From the NCBI RefSeq assembly GCF_004379255.2, contig NC_056042.1, positions 12,137,901 through 12,201,900 on the forward strand: a stretch of 64,000 nt of DNA, given 5' to 3'. Of the stretch, positions 23,824 to 35,264 are shown piece by piece. The notes under the pieces are model-generated. The model was not told the DNA's origin. It did no database searches and saw nothing but the letters and a program-made list of their open reading frames with translations. The stretch's first letter is position 1; the number at the start of each line of letters is the position of its first letter. Position numbers and translations under genes: made by a program. This stretch comes from Salvia splendens. Lineage: Eukaryota; Streptophyta; Magnoliopsida; Lamiales; Lamiaceae.

Positions 23824-24024
23824 TGTAGAATTGGGTAATATTTTCTTATTATTCACAAAGGTATATTGTACATCATATATCGGCTAGGTAATCCACCATA
23901 CATGGTAAGATATTATTACAATCAAATCTCCCTAATTATGTGGTGAAGATACTATGTAATCTTCTCATTAACTCCGTGATCTTCTCCTTGATTTTGCAGG
24001 ACACTCCGGGTCTTCTTTCTAACA
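23824..24024 (-). repeat. 5' LTR of the inverted-gag copia element
   Basis: A 201 bp LTR, nearly identical to 18550-18750, followed on the plus side by the target duplication CTATT. Confidence 0.9.
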
Positions 24025-24029
24025 CTATT

Positions 24030-25226
24030 AATACGCAATTAACGAGAATTATAGTGTGAATTTGGTGGTCCTTAATTGGAAGCCCAACCACTTTTACCTA
24101 TAATTGGGCCCAATATCTAGTGGCGCATTTAGAGTGATGGCCCGAAGTGAGCCCTGGTGCCACGTGTAGGTTTTATGGGGTGTGTTGGAGCTAAGTCATT
24201 TATTTACTAAATCCTCATCTCCAGTCCTAATTCTCTCATTTGTAATCTCACTCCTTCTCTCTCTAACTCTTCGAGCTGCGGTTTCTCTCTTTCTCTCTAC
24301 GGTTAGGGTTTAACTCTTGCTCTCTCTGCTTACTTTATGTACTTCAGCTTGAGAGTGTTAGGAATTCTTGTATTCATCTAATGAGCGCAGCGGAAATTGC
24401 ACAAAAGAATAAATATCTAGATTCATAATCATATTGCAAGTTGAGCATGTAAAACATAACAGAATTAAATCTTACTTGTCGTGTTGTTTTCGTCGATTAA
24501 TTGAATCATGCGGGTTGAATCCACTACTATCAAGGTCTACATGCAATCCAATCCGATGCGGGAACTATCCCGTTACAATTGCTATGTAGAAGAAAGCTAG
24601 TAATTCTCTCCATAAAGCTTTACGTATCTTCTTTCTTGTGACTCTCTACTGTTACTCTGTTTCTCATTCTCCACAATGAAGAATAAATAACCATTAAGTA
24701 GATGAAGAGTCATGCAATTGAAAAGTCACTAGGGCTCTATGATCGTTGGGCTCCTGGATTAATATAATTGTAGCTCAACTATAATTACTTAATCCATATT
24801 AATCTAATTCTAGCTCATTTCCTTACAGATAGTTCATCTTTCTCTCTTTCCGTGTGTGCATACATGTGATTGAGAAGCGTTGTGTACGAGAATCTGTGAT
24901 TTATGGTCTGAGTTGTTGACCGCGTGTGTGTGGTTTCTACTGGCTGAGGAGAGGCTGTAAAACGAGTGAGTAGTCGACCGTGGTGACTTGAGGTTCTTGA
25001 GATTGTCCTTAAGCGTGGTCGCTGGATCTAAGGTTTTTCCGAGATACGGTATTATATAGACTGTGGTTTGCATGTATTTCTTTCCTTGGGGAAAATCGAA
25101 CGTTGAATGTTGGGATATAGTGGGCCGGATATTGAAAGGACCTGTGTAGTTGTAACTTGTGCAACTTGGCAGCCACTGTGATATCTTCTTTATTGTCTTA
25201 GTTCGTTTCGTGGAGTTTATCTTGTA
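24030..25226. other. Unassigned stretch between two copia elements
   Basis: No coding region is convincing. 24160-24320 looks promoter-like: a CACGTG core, then pyrimidine-rich CTCTCTCTAACTC and GGTTAGGGTTTAACTC. It could be the 5' part of a host gene lost to the insertions. Nothing downstream confirms this. Confidence 0.3.
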
Positions 25227-25231
25227 CTAAC

Positions 25232-25430
25232 TGTTGGAAGAAAATCACGTAATATCAGGGAGATTGGAGTGATTATATCTTGCCAAGTATAGAAGATATG
25301 AGATCAATTGTAATTAATATAATTTCTAGGTTTACCTTGTATAATCCTCGGTAGTCTCTATATAATAGAGCTTGATGTACAGTTTTTATATATCAATGAA
25401 AACACAACTCTTTTACCGATCCATTTAACA
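25232..25430 (+). repeat. 5' LTR
   Basis: TGTTGGAAGAAAATCACG to CATTTAACA. A promoter-like TATATAATAGAG lies in the middle. Confidence 0.85.
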
Positions 25431-25561
25431 TGGCTTCAGAGCAGGAACGATTTTAGCTCAGAAAACTCTCATCATAGCCGAAAGAATACCTTTCTCGACC
25501 TGTTTTAGCCTAGAATCAATACAGAAACCAGATCCAGAAATCAACCCTACACATCAGAAAC

Positions 25562-26500
25562 ATGTCAGACTCCGACGATACCAAAACCGATACAAAACAA
25601 ACCACAAATTTGAAGAATAGCAAGAATGTCACCATGGCATTCAAACTGAATGGGAGGAATTACCCACTCTGGTCGAGATTAATGAAAGTCAAGATAGGAG
25701 GCAGGGGCGCGTATTCGTACATCAGGAAGGACCCTCCGGATTCGAGGTGTAAAGGATACGACGACTGGGAAGAGAATGATCTGATAGTATTCTCTTGGAT
25801 TGTCGATAATATCGAGAATGATATCATCGAGGACTTCGCCCATCATCAAACATCAAAGGCGTTGTGGGAGAGCGTTGCCATAACGTTCGAAAACAATAGG
25901 TATCTCATCTACGACCTGGAGGAAAAAGCAATCACAATCAGATAAGGAGATCTCGACTTAGAGACATATTACCGAAAGATCCACGGTGGTGGATCAACAT
26001 CGACCGTTGCCAAAAACAGCCCATCACGTGCTGCGACAAAGGAATCGGACAGTACAGGGTCCACTCGAATAAGAAACGTCTGTTCAAATTTCTGGCAGGA
26101 TTGAATCCAGAGTATGATTCGATCAAACGGGATATCCTCAAAGAGGACCCCTACCCATCAGTCGAGGCTGCATATGGTTGGATGAAGACGGAGGCGGCTC
26201 GACGTCGAATCATGCCACCGACATCGTCTCCGACCACCATAGAAACCAGCAGCGGGAAAGCCGATGACTCATCATCTGAGGAGATCGGGAGTGGATTCGC
26301 TGCCCAGAGTCAACGCCCGCCGCATCGGAGCGGAACGCCGCGCGTCACAGCTACCGACCGACCAGGGAATCGCCAGGATACATCGAAGTTGTGGTGCTCC
26401 CACTACGGAAAATAGAAGCACACATACGAAACGTGCTTCAAAAGATTGGGATATCCGGAGTGGTGGGAAGAAAGGCAGAAGGCGAGGCCTGCTCAATATC
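25562..26500 (+). pseudogene. copia gag, interrupted
   Basis: It starts MSDSDDTKTDTKQT and carries FKLNGRNYPLWSRLMKVKIG and DFAHHQTSKALWESV. A stop after KAITIR (about 25943) and a frame change before 26101 break it. The remainder (PEYDSIKRDILKEDPYPS) leads to a zinc knuckle that is itself damaged: the expected second-half codons include a TAG at about 26413. Transitions of the CG-to-TG and TGG-to-TAG type suggest methylation-driven decay. Confidence 0.85.
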
Positions 26501-26518
26501 AGGAGAAAATGGCGGTGG

Positions 26519-29500
26519 CGGTGGGAATAAACGATGAAGGGCAGCCGCGACAAATTGCTGCCGAGTATATTCGGACGAGGAGGATTCTTGGGCGTGGCAC
26601 TGAGAAGCAAGGACTCTACTATGTGGACGAGATAGCTCAACATGGCAGTGCGATGCTGGCTCACAGATCCACGAAACAAGAAATTTGGCTGTGGCACCGA
26701 AGACTAGGACACCCTTCTCCTAGTTACTTTAAACTTCATTTTCCAAAACTTTCCATTCCTTCTGATTTTTTGTGTGAGACTTGTTTTTTGGCCGAGAGCC
26801 ACAAGCAATCATTTAAACTTACAAACACTCGAATGACTGCCATATTTTCTTTAGTACATGCTGATGTGTGGGGTCCCGCACCAATTGTGGGAGGGAGTGG
26901 TTTTTGATATTATGTTATATTTGTGGATGATTGTACTAGAATGACATGGATTTATTTCTTAAAAAATAAGTCTGAGGTTGTTGATAAATTTACCCTGTTC
27001 TACCAAATGATCCGAACCCAGTTCCAAACTACCATAAAAACCCTTCGTTCGGATAATGGGAGGGAATTTGTAAACAGTGCTATGACCCAATTTTGTAGGG
27101 AAAAAGAAATGATTCGCCAAACATCTTGTGCTTACACACCTGAACAAAATGGGGCAGCACAGAGAAAAAATAGGACAATCCTAGAAATAACCCGAGCCAT
27201 AATGATTGATTCCAAAGTTCCCAAACATTTCTGGCCGGAAGCCATAGCCACATCCGTCTATCTCATGAACCGACTCCCCACAAAAATCCTAAACAAAAAA
27301 ACCTCTCTTGACATCCTATCCAAACAAACCAAAATACCCCAACACCTGAACCTTCAACCCAAAGTTTTTGGCTGCACCGTTTATGTCCATATCCCAAAAC
27401 ACGAGGGAACAAAACTTTCCCCATGTGCGAACAAATGTGTCTTCGTTGGGTATGGGTTAAATCAAAAGGGATATAGATGCTTTGATCCAAACACCAAGAA
27501 AGTAGTCACTACCATGAACTGCAACTTCTTAGAGACAGAATTCTTTTACCACACCCACCTTAGTAGTCAGGGGGAGAGTGATCCAGGTAGATCTGAGGAC
27601 TACCTAAGTTGGGTTGTGCCACTTCCAAATTATTCGATTGAGGATATAACAGAACCAGTTGTCACTGCCGACGAGCAGGTCTTGGCAGAGTCCTCTCACC
27701 CACGATCCAACGATCATCCTCAAACGATATCCGAGGTAATTCCTGAACCAAGTCCCAGTGAAAATACAGTTTCTACTGACCTTGATACAGAATCTCCGGA
27801 AGAAGATAATACAATTGATGGTGATACTGGGAAATATGTCCTCCCATATCGGAGTACGAGAGGAGTTCCACCAAAACGATACTCTCCTGAGAAGATTGGA
27901 AAGAAAAGCCGTTATGGGGTAGCAAACTTTGTGCAAGGAAATCTGACCAAAATGGCACGGGCATTCGAAGCTGCACTATATGAAGAAGAGGAGATCCCAC
28001 AGTCAGCAACGGAAGCAATGAAATACAAACATTGGAGAGAGGCTATGCTCACAGAAATGAAGGCACTAATGAGGAATAATACATGGGTGAAAGGCAAGCT
28101 GCCAGAAAGGGCAAGAACTGTCGGATGTAGATGGGTGTTCACAATAAAACGGAGGCCAGATGGCACCATAGAGAGATATAAGGCGAGACTCGTGGCGAAA
28201 GGGTACACCCAAACCTATGGAGTAGATTATGATGAGACCTTCTCACCCATGGCAAAGATCAACACTGTAAGAGTATTATTCTCAATTGCTGCCAACAAGG
28301 ATTGGTCACTACATCAGTTTAATGTGACTAATGCATTCCTACACGGAGAATTACCGAAACCTATCTTCATGGAACCCCCACCTGGGTTCACCGACGACTT
28401 TCAAGACTGGGAGGAATGCCAACTGAAGAAGACATTGTACGGGCTAAAGCAATCCCCGCGAGTCTGGTTCGGGAGGTTAACGGAGGTCATGAAGAAGTAC
28501 GAGTACAAACAAAGAAACTCTGATCATACACTGTTCATCAAGAAGAGGAATGGCAAAATCACATGCCTAATTATATATGTGGATGACATGATCATTACTG
28601 GAGATGATGAGGAGGAGATTGCTCAATTGAGGAAGAACTTGTTTAACGAGTTCGAGATGAAAGATTTGGGACTTCTCAAGTACTTCTTAGGCATAGAGGT
28701 ATTGAGGTCTAAGAAGAGAATCTTCATAAATCAGAGGAAGTATATACTGGATTTATTGGCTGAAATTGGGATGCTTGATTGCAAACCAGCAGATACCCCA
28801 ATGGTCCAAAATCATGGACTGCAAATGAAGGAAGGGGCGAAACAGACAGACAGAGGAAGATACCAAAGATTGGTTGGGAAATTGATTTACTTATCCCACA
28901 CCAGACCAGATATTGCTTACGCTGTGTGAATAGTGAGTCAGTTTATGCACGCACCGCAGGAAGAACACTAGGAGGCAGCCTTGCGAATTGTCCGATATTT
29001 GAAGGGAACGGCAGAACATGGTCTGATGTTTGAAAGGCATGGACACTTGGAGATACACGGCTTCACAGATACGGATTGGGCAGGAAACCCGAATGATAGG
29101 AAGTCCACTGCAGGATACTTCACCTTTGTAGGGGGTAACCTCGTGACATGGAGAAGTAAGAAACAAAAGGTAGTGTCACTATCGAGTGCAGATGCAGAAT
29201 TTTGAGGGATTAAAAGTGGAGTGACTGAACTACTTTGGCTAAGGAGGCTTATGAAGGAGCTAGACCTTTATTAATTTAAGACGTGCAAGTTGTTCTGTGA
29301 TAACAAAGCATCAATTAGCATATCGGAAAATCCAGTCCAACATGATCGGACGAAGCATGTAGAAGTTGACAGACACTTCATAAAGGAGAACATTGAAGCG
29401 AAGATTGTGGAGATGCCTTACGTCAAGTCCGAAGACCAGCTGGCTGATATCTTAACAAAGGCAGTGAACTCAAAATCCTTTCAAGAGGTATTATGCAAGT

Positions 29501-29526
29501 TAAGTATCGGCAATCCCGTTACTTAA
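26519..29526 (+). pseudogene. copia pol: integrase, RT, RNase H, with stops
   Basis: The gag tail passes straight into the pre-integrase region (RRILGRGTEKQGLYYVDE, LWHRRLGHPS) with no DTG/DSG protease motif, so protease was deleted. Integrase shows SLVHADVWGPAP, FVDDCTRMTWIYF and TLRSDNGREF. Reverse transcriptase has CRWVFTIKRRPDGTIERYKA and YVDDMIITGD. RNase H has GFTDTDWAGNPNDRKS and CDNKASISISENPVQHDR. The longest open piece is 26923-28929 (668 codons). Stops occur at about 26907, 28929, 28971, 29205 and 29275. Most could arise from single C-to-T or G-to-A changes. Confidence 0.9.
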
Positions 29527-29538
29527 CTTGAGGGGGAG

Positions 29539-29803
29539 TATTGAAAGAAAATCACGTAATATCAGGGAGATTGGAGTGATTATATCTTGCCAAGTATAGA
29601 AGATATGTGATCAATTGTAATTAATATAATTTCTAGGTTTACCTTGTATAATCCTCCAAGTATAGAAGATATGTGATCAATTGTAATTAATATAATTTCT
29701 AGGTTTACCTTGTATAATCCTCGATAGTCTCTATATAATAGAGCTTGATGTACAGTTTTATATATCAATGAAAACACTAACCCTTTTACCTATCCATTTA
29801 ACA
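29539..29803 (+). repeat. 3' LTR with 66 bp internal tandem duplication
   Basis: It matches the 5' LTR except that a 66 bp unit starting CAAGTATAGAAGATATGTGA is present twice. This exactly explains the 265 versus 199 bp length difference. Confidence 0.85.
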
Positions 29804-29808
29804 CTAAC

Positions 29809-31055
29809 TGTCTATTCATGTTTCAAGAATCAACTCTAGATATTAGTTGTCTTTGATTACTCATGTTTACTGAAGTGTTTCGTGAGGATTGATCTCCTCA
29901 CTTCTACTAGCTATAGTCTCGTTTAACCTTAGCCTTCGGCTGATATAGTGCCAAAAAAATACAATTTGGTATATAATGTGATTAAAGATGTCCAAGTTAG
30001 TACTAGTAATTTTTACTAAACCATTTTCATGAGTTTTTTAAATCGATATTTTTAATTTTGAAACTCCGTTGGCAGTTTGTACCCATTAGTGTCGTAAATA
30101 AGTTGATGTATAAAGATAATAAAATGGAATATCTTTCTATAAATAGAAATACCCATATTTTTATATTTTTATAGGACTGATAAAAATGAAAAGTATATAC
30201 TATATTTTTATGGGCTAGCACACAAATGTGCTCGGTGTTATGCAATTATTCAACAATTTCCAGATCTCGGAATGCTGAACACATGGAGGTGCTCGCTCAT
30301 CTAAAGACATGGTTGACCAGTTAGCCGAGCACCTACAATCGCTCGGAAGTAGAAGAAGGAATATGCCGACAAAGCTAATACCAACCACCTAAAGTTCTCG
30401 GAGTGTGCTCGGCATATCCCGTTTACCAACCACTTTCCCCCTTTATTCCAAGCACTTTGGTGCTCGGGAAATAGCTTTTATTTTAGTGTATAAAAATCAT
30501 TTTTATTAATAACAATAATTTATTTTATTTATAATAAAATTCAGTTTTATTTGTGGCAATTACTTATAATTATTACTCCATTTTTTTATAAAATAGGCTA
30601 TGAGTTTTGTTTTAGATGGGCCGCAATGTTCCCGTAATTAGTTTTTTTGAATCATAAAATATTGGGTAAATAATATATCTAATATGTAAGTAATTTAATC
30701 ATTAATTTTATTATTACTAAATTTTATATTTTGATTAATATCTCCACGCTTTAGGCACAGATATTATAGAGTACTAGTACTCGTATTTTACTTTATTACT
30801 ACTCCTGTATCTTATTTGTGTCCGTTTATACATTAGTACTTAGACTTAGAGATGAATTTTACCTATTTAGAATTAATTTGATTAATATATTTAAAATTTA
30901 AATATGGAAAATTAAATTTTCTTAAAATATGTCGATGTACATCAAAGATTCATAAAATCTATCCTTATCTAAATTAATATCCAAATCCATATAGATCTAT
31001 CGCAGTTATTTATATATAGGTGGTGTGAGATAGTTCAAAATTCCTAAATCCCAAA
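29809..31055. other. Intergenic AT-rich stretch
   Basis: No gene is supported. 30215-30475 is locally GC-rich and contains several copies of GTGCTCGG or CCGAGCAC in both orientations, perhaps a degraded transposon end, but no target duplication could be found. Confidence 0.35.
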
Positions 31056-31059
31056 TACA

Positions 31060-31939
31060 ATCCCCAAATACTATTGAGAGAGAGTTGGCAAAACCCTAGA
31101 ATCTGGCGGTTTTGGCTTTGTGTCCATCGCCACAATCCTCATCTTACGGCTGTTGTGGCCGTCAAATCCGCCGATATCTTGCAGTCGAAATCTTTGTCCA
31201 TGGAGAAGGAGCTGCTCCACAAATTCAAATCGTGCCCCTTCATCCTCCGCTGCTTCGGCGACCAGATCACCACCGAGAACGGCCGCAACCTATACAACAT
31301 CATCCTCGAATACGCCCCCGGCGGCTCCCTTGCCGACAAAATCCTCGCCAAAGGCCTTCCAGAAGACGTCGTCAGCCACCACGCCAAATCCATCTCCACT
31401 GCCCTCGTCCACATCCACAAACTGGGCTACGTGCACTGCGACGTGAAGCCGCACAACGTGCTTTTCGTGGGGGAGGATTCAAAAAACTCGCCGATTTTGG
31501 AAGCTGCAACAAAATAAGAGAGGTTGTTGATGAAAAGCAAGGGTTTAGGGGGACGGTGCTCTACGCTGCCCCCGAGTCGATATCGCGGCTGGAGTACTCG
31601 GCGGCCGCGGATGTGTGGGCGCTGGGGTGCACCGTGCTGAACATGCTCACGGGGAGAGCGCCTTGGGAGATCAGGAAAGATGCGACGGCGACAGATGTGT
31701 TGATGATGATCGGTGTCAGCGGTGAGATTCCGAATGTTATTTCGGAAGAGGCGAAGGATTTTCTGAGGAAGTGCTTTGTGAAGAATCCTGCGGCGAGGTG
31801 TAGAGCGGAAAGTCTGCTCCGTCATCCTTTTTTGCCACAGCCACTACCATTTGTCGTCAAAGCTGCACTCGCTTTTGTATTTTCACGTCCCAAAAATCCA
31901 TGTCCATTGATATTTTTTTTTGTAATCGTTTGTACTTAG
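31060..31939 (+). pseudogene. MAPKKK17/18-like protein kinase, frameshifted
   Basis: Parts of one kinase domain fall in three frames. The glycine loop SGGFGFVSIAT (about 31100-31130) is in one. VVAVKSADI (the beta-3 lysine), the helix-C glutamate region and the catalytic loop GYVHCDVKPHNVLF are in a second (to about 31470). KKLADFGSC, GTVLYAAPES, DVWALGCTVLNMLTGRAPW and LLRHPFLPQ are in a third. The HCD catalytic triplet and the intronless layout fit the stress-related MAPKKK15-21 group. The second shift lies in the G-rich run at about 31470-31480. No start codon precedes the glycine loop. Two shifts plus the missing start make a pseudogene most likely; sequencing error at both sites cannot be excluded. 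Confidence 0.75.
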
Positions 31940-32076
31940 TTAGTTATGTGGCAGGGATGGTTCTAATTTTTCTGAACCGGATTTTCCATTATAATCAATG
32001 AAATTCAATTTTTATATATTGTTTTTATATATAAAAATTTTAGCTTGTTTGTTAAGGTTATTTGAATTGTTTCTAA

Positions 32077-32614
32077 GAGCATCCCCATCTGTGCTCTTGC
32101 CAACGAGCATGGATGTGGGCCCGGACCCACTTTTACTCCCCTCTCTTAGGCAAGAGTACAACACCCACATCCGTGCTCTTGCTCAAGGGTTCCACCATTC
32201 TATTATTTAATTTAAATAAAAACATTTCCACAAAATTAAAATGCATTAAAAATATTTGGAATACTATTAAAATTACAAAAAATTAAAAATTATATAATTA
32301 AAATCCTAAAAATTAAAAAGTACATAATTAAAATCCTAAAAATTAAAAATTACATAATTAACTTCATAAAATTAAAAAAAAAACCCACTACTCGTGACCG
32401 AATTTCGCCCAAATGTGTTTGATTAGGTCTTCTTGTAGCTCAATGTGGGCTCGAGTATCGCGCATTGTGTTCCTTGTTTCGATCCTCTCGCCCACCGTCG
32501 TATGCACACCTCGGCGTGGGGGAGACCTCGCGGTTGAGCTTTCGACTTCATCATCATCGTAAAAGCTAGCTGCCATCGGTCCTTCGTCAGCTATAATCAT
32601 GTTGTGCAAGATAA
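32077..32614 (-). pseudogene. PIF/Harbinger transposase, C-terminal half (split gene)
   Basis: The minus strand reads IILHNMIIADEGPMAASFYDDDE down to a stop at 32388-32390 and ends KHIWAKFGHE, the typical end of the DDE-type Harbinger transposase. The element's left terminus is GAGCATCCCCATC at 32077, flanked by TAA. The gene is cut at 32614, where a copia LTR begins after the target duplication GATAA. The other half continues at 55718. Between the stop and the terminus lies the usual AT-rich non-coding end. Confidence 0.8.
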
Positions 32615-33878
32615 TGAAGGGGTTGGCAGCGGAAGCGTGCAATCAAACGGATCACATAATAATTGTGATCTATCTAGCAGATTATTTAGACAAATTCTAT
32701 TCGCATAATTCTCACAGGTATCATGCTCATAACTTGAATTTAAACATGCTTTAGCGCAATTAACACCTAAAACATGTTTGCTACGGAGTAAGCCAATTTA
32801 CCTCGTTGATTCACTGAAGAATCGAAGATAGCTCGCGCCTTCTCCACGTGAAGATCTTGAGTACTAAACCACGGATCTTCTGACAACTCAATCTGATATC
32901 AGTGTGGGCTAATCTCACCAGAGTACTAGGACTTAAATAAATTAGACGGAATCTGCTCACGGAGGAGATCAAAAATCGTCCCTATGCTTGAAGGAGAGTG
33001 GGACGAAAATTTTATAAAATAAATCTTGTATTTTCTGTCTCCTTTATTCTCCTATTTATATTAAGTCACATATTGGGCCCAGTCAGGGATCTATGGAAGA
33101 ATTTGGATATGACCTCCCCCAATTAGCTTTTTACTAATTAAATTGAACCCACAATTTAATATAAGCTTATATTGGAATATTACGAGCAGCCACTACAGAA
33201 ATAATATTGCATGCCCATCCAAATCCGGAATTACAAGTATTCCGGGTTTCCATTTGTTTGTCATTTATTTCCCGCGCTTAGAATAGAAATGTCCATTAAT
33301 TAATCAATGTCTGCTATGGAATTAATTAATTAACATATTATTATCTCCAAGTGTGGACTTAACAAGAAACACTTATTTATTATTTATAGAGTAATCAAAC
33401 TCCAACTAGTTAGGTTCCAAATAATAAAACCTTGTTTCGAACTCCTCTTGTGGACGTTATCAAACGAGACTCTCCTCGCACACGATTCAATATAATAGCA
33501 ATCCTAGCACCGCTAGATATTAATCACCACTACCCAATATACCAGGATTCTTAGGTTACGAAAAACCCGCACCTTTTGGTAAGTCAAAGTAGTGCATAAT
33601 CAATATCGTATGCTCAATGCTAACGTACATTGATTAAGAAATTAATTATCAAGACCTCGTCTTTCAGTAGATAGCATAAAGATTCGTCTTGCTGTTAGAT
33701 CCAATTCAGTGCTATACCACACCAATGTCATCTTATTTCAGTAAGACTTAGAAATATGTGGACTGACATTGCAACCTTTCACGATAGGTAGTCTAGGCCT
33801 ATTTAGGTTGTGAAATTCTTATTTTTCTTTGTTAAGAACTGACCGTATTACCTTAAAGTGGATGACGCCCACAACCGG

Positions 33879-35264
33879 TGTCACGACCGCCCTTCTAGGG
33901 TATAATAAATGTGGTGATCACGACTTAAACGAATTTAAATGTAACAAGGAAGATAGGCTAGGGTTTCGTTAAAGAGGTTTGACCAAGGTATTTAATGAAC
34001 AATTAAGTATAAGAAAAGAAGGGCACGCTTTAGCAATGAAATCCAATGAAGAATGACTATCATAATTTAGGTCAAAATGGCAAGGCTCAAAATAATCCAA
34101 AACGTAATATGTCTCAATATCCCAAACAAGAATCCAATAGTTTCAGTATCAACCCAAAGATAGGAGTAATCATGTTTTAGCGGAAGCATCCAAGAGAAAA
34201 GTGAAGTCATGTGTGAAGACACGACGACACTCAGAGTTTCAAGACAGTCACATAAATTTAATTAAATTTTCAAAACACCGCCAACCGCTCGTCGCCGCTC
34301 AACCTGCACATAAGGAAAACACATGCAGGGCTGAGTACTATAATAATCCTCAGTGGGCTCATGCCGAAAACATTTTCAATAAAAGTATTATTTATCATGC
34401 CATACATAAGTAACCTTCGGGGTTTAGCTTTAGAAAGGCCCAAGGCACTCAAAATCATTTCTCATTTGTAAAAGTCGACTGATCAGTCATTTTCCCATAG
34501 ACGTTAGCCATATATGCTCATACATGACTTGGAATGTGGCCACAAACCAAGTCACTAGACCGTACTGCCCGTACGCTTGCACACAGTCTACCATAGGTGT
34601 ACACTAATCCAAGTAGGGTTTGCGGTCCTACGAGGACCCGAATTCGATTTAAATAATAGTGGCAAAAGCCACATCAGATAGGCACGTTAAAATCAAACAC
34701 GACCTGATAAACATAGTTGCATTTCCATCGATAAAATATTTAGGACATTGTCCTTATTTAAAAGAAAGCCAACCTCGTCTGCTTAGATCTCAAGTACTTT
34801 CTTCCCCTTGCTTTCACGCTGAGAGCGCGAGTTATCACCTTTAAATTATGCGTAGCACAAATCAGTTTCAATCATTGACTCAAAATCATGCATGTCCCCA
34901 ACGTTTCCCTTTTGCCCATCGATTTGTTTTATATTAACATTCACAATCAAGACATGCTCTTCATATCCGTTTATTTACACACAACTCCGTATCTATCATC
35001 AAATCATGGTCGCGCATGGGTGTTCTTCAACACACATCACACGTACACACACACAAACACGCACGCCGGCACACACACACACACACACACAAACACCATT
35101 CATCAATTGGTTTCCCCTTTTCACTCGATCTATATGCATGAGGGTTCAAGAACATCGATTAATCGGTTGGATCGGGAAAGATAGATCAAAAATACATCTT
35201 CTTGATAGAAACGATCGGTAGAAACAAAGTATAATCTTGATTCTTCAACAATTCTTGAGGCTTC
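33879..35264 (-). repeat. gypsy LTR-A, first part
   Basis: This part matches 53083-54447 of LTR-B. It contains an AC-rich microsatellite at about 35040-35093. It is interrupted at GCTTC by the copia-type element and resumes at 45547. Confidence 0.85.

Larger units (their letters stand above)
18550..24024 (-). mobile_element. Ty1/copia element with inverted gag segment
   Basis: Two 201 bp LTRs (18550-18750 and 23824-24024) differ at only about four sites by eye and begin and end TG...CA. Five-base duplications CTATT flank the element (18545-18549 and 24025-24029). On the minus strand a primer-binding site complementary to initiator Met tRNA (TGGTATCAGAGC, 23823-23812) follows the 5' LTR, and a polypurine tract TTGAGGGGGAG precedes the 3' LTR. 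pol runs on the minus strand, but gag lies on the plus strand. Confidence 0.9.
25232..29803 (+). mobile_element. Ty1/copia element, same lineage as the 18550 element
   Basis: The 5' LTR is 25232-25430 (199 bp) and the 3' LTR is 29539-29803 (265 bp). The target duplication CTAAC is present at 25227-25231 and 29804-29808. A variant primer-binding site TGGCTTCAGAGC follows the 5' LTR, and a TTGAGGGGGAG polypurine tract precedes the 3' LTR. The protease segment between the gag tail and the pre-integrase region is missing, and several stops break the frames, so the copy is dead. Confidence 0.9.

Noticed and set aside
31112..31446. Arginine- and proline-rich frames at the kinase locus
   Set aside because: They are other-frame readings of the kinase. 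Only the segments bearing kinase motifs are real.
34888..35221. Histidine/threonine-rich frames at 34888 and 54075
   Set aside because: They translate the AC-repeat microsatellite in both gypsy LTRs.
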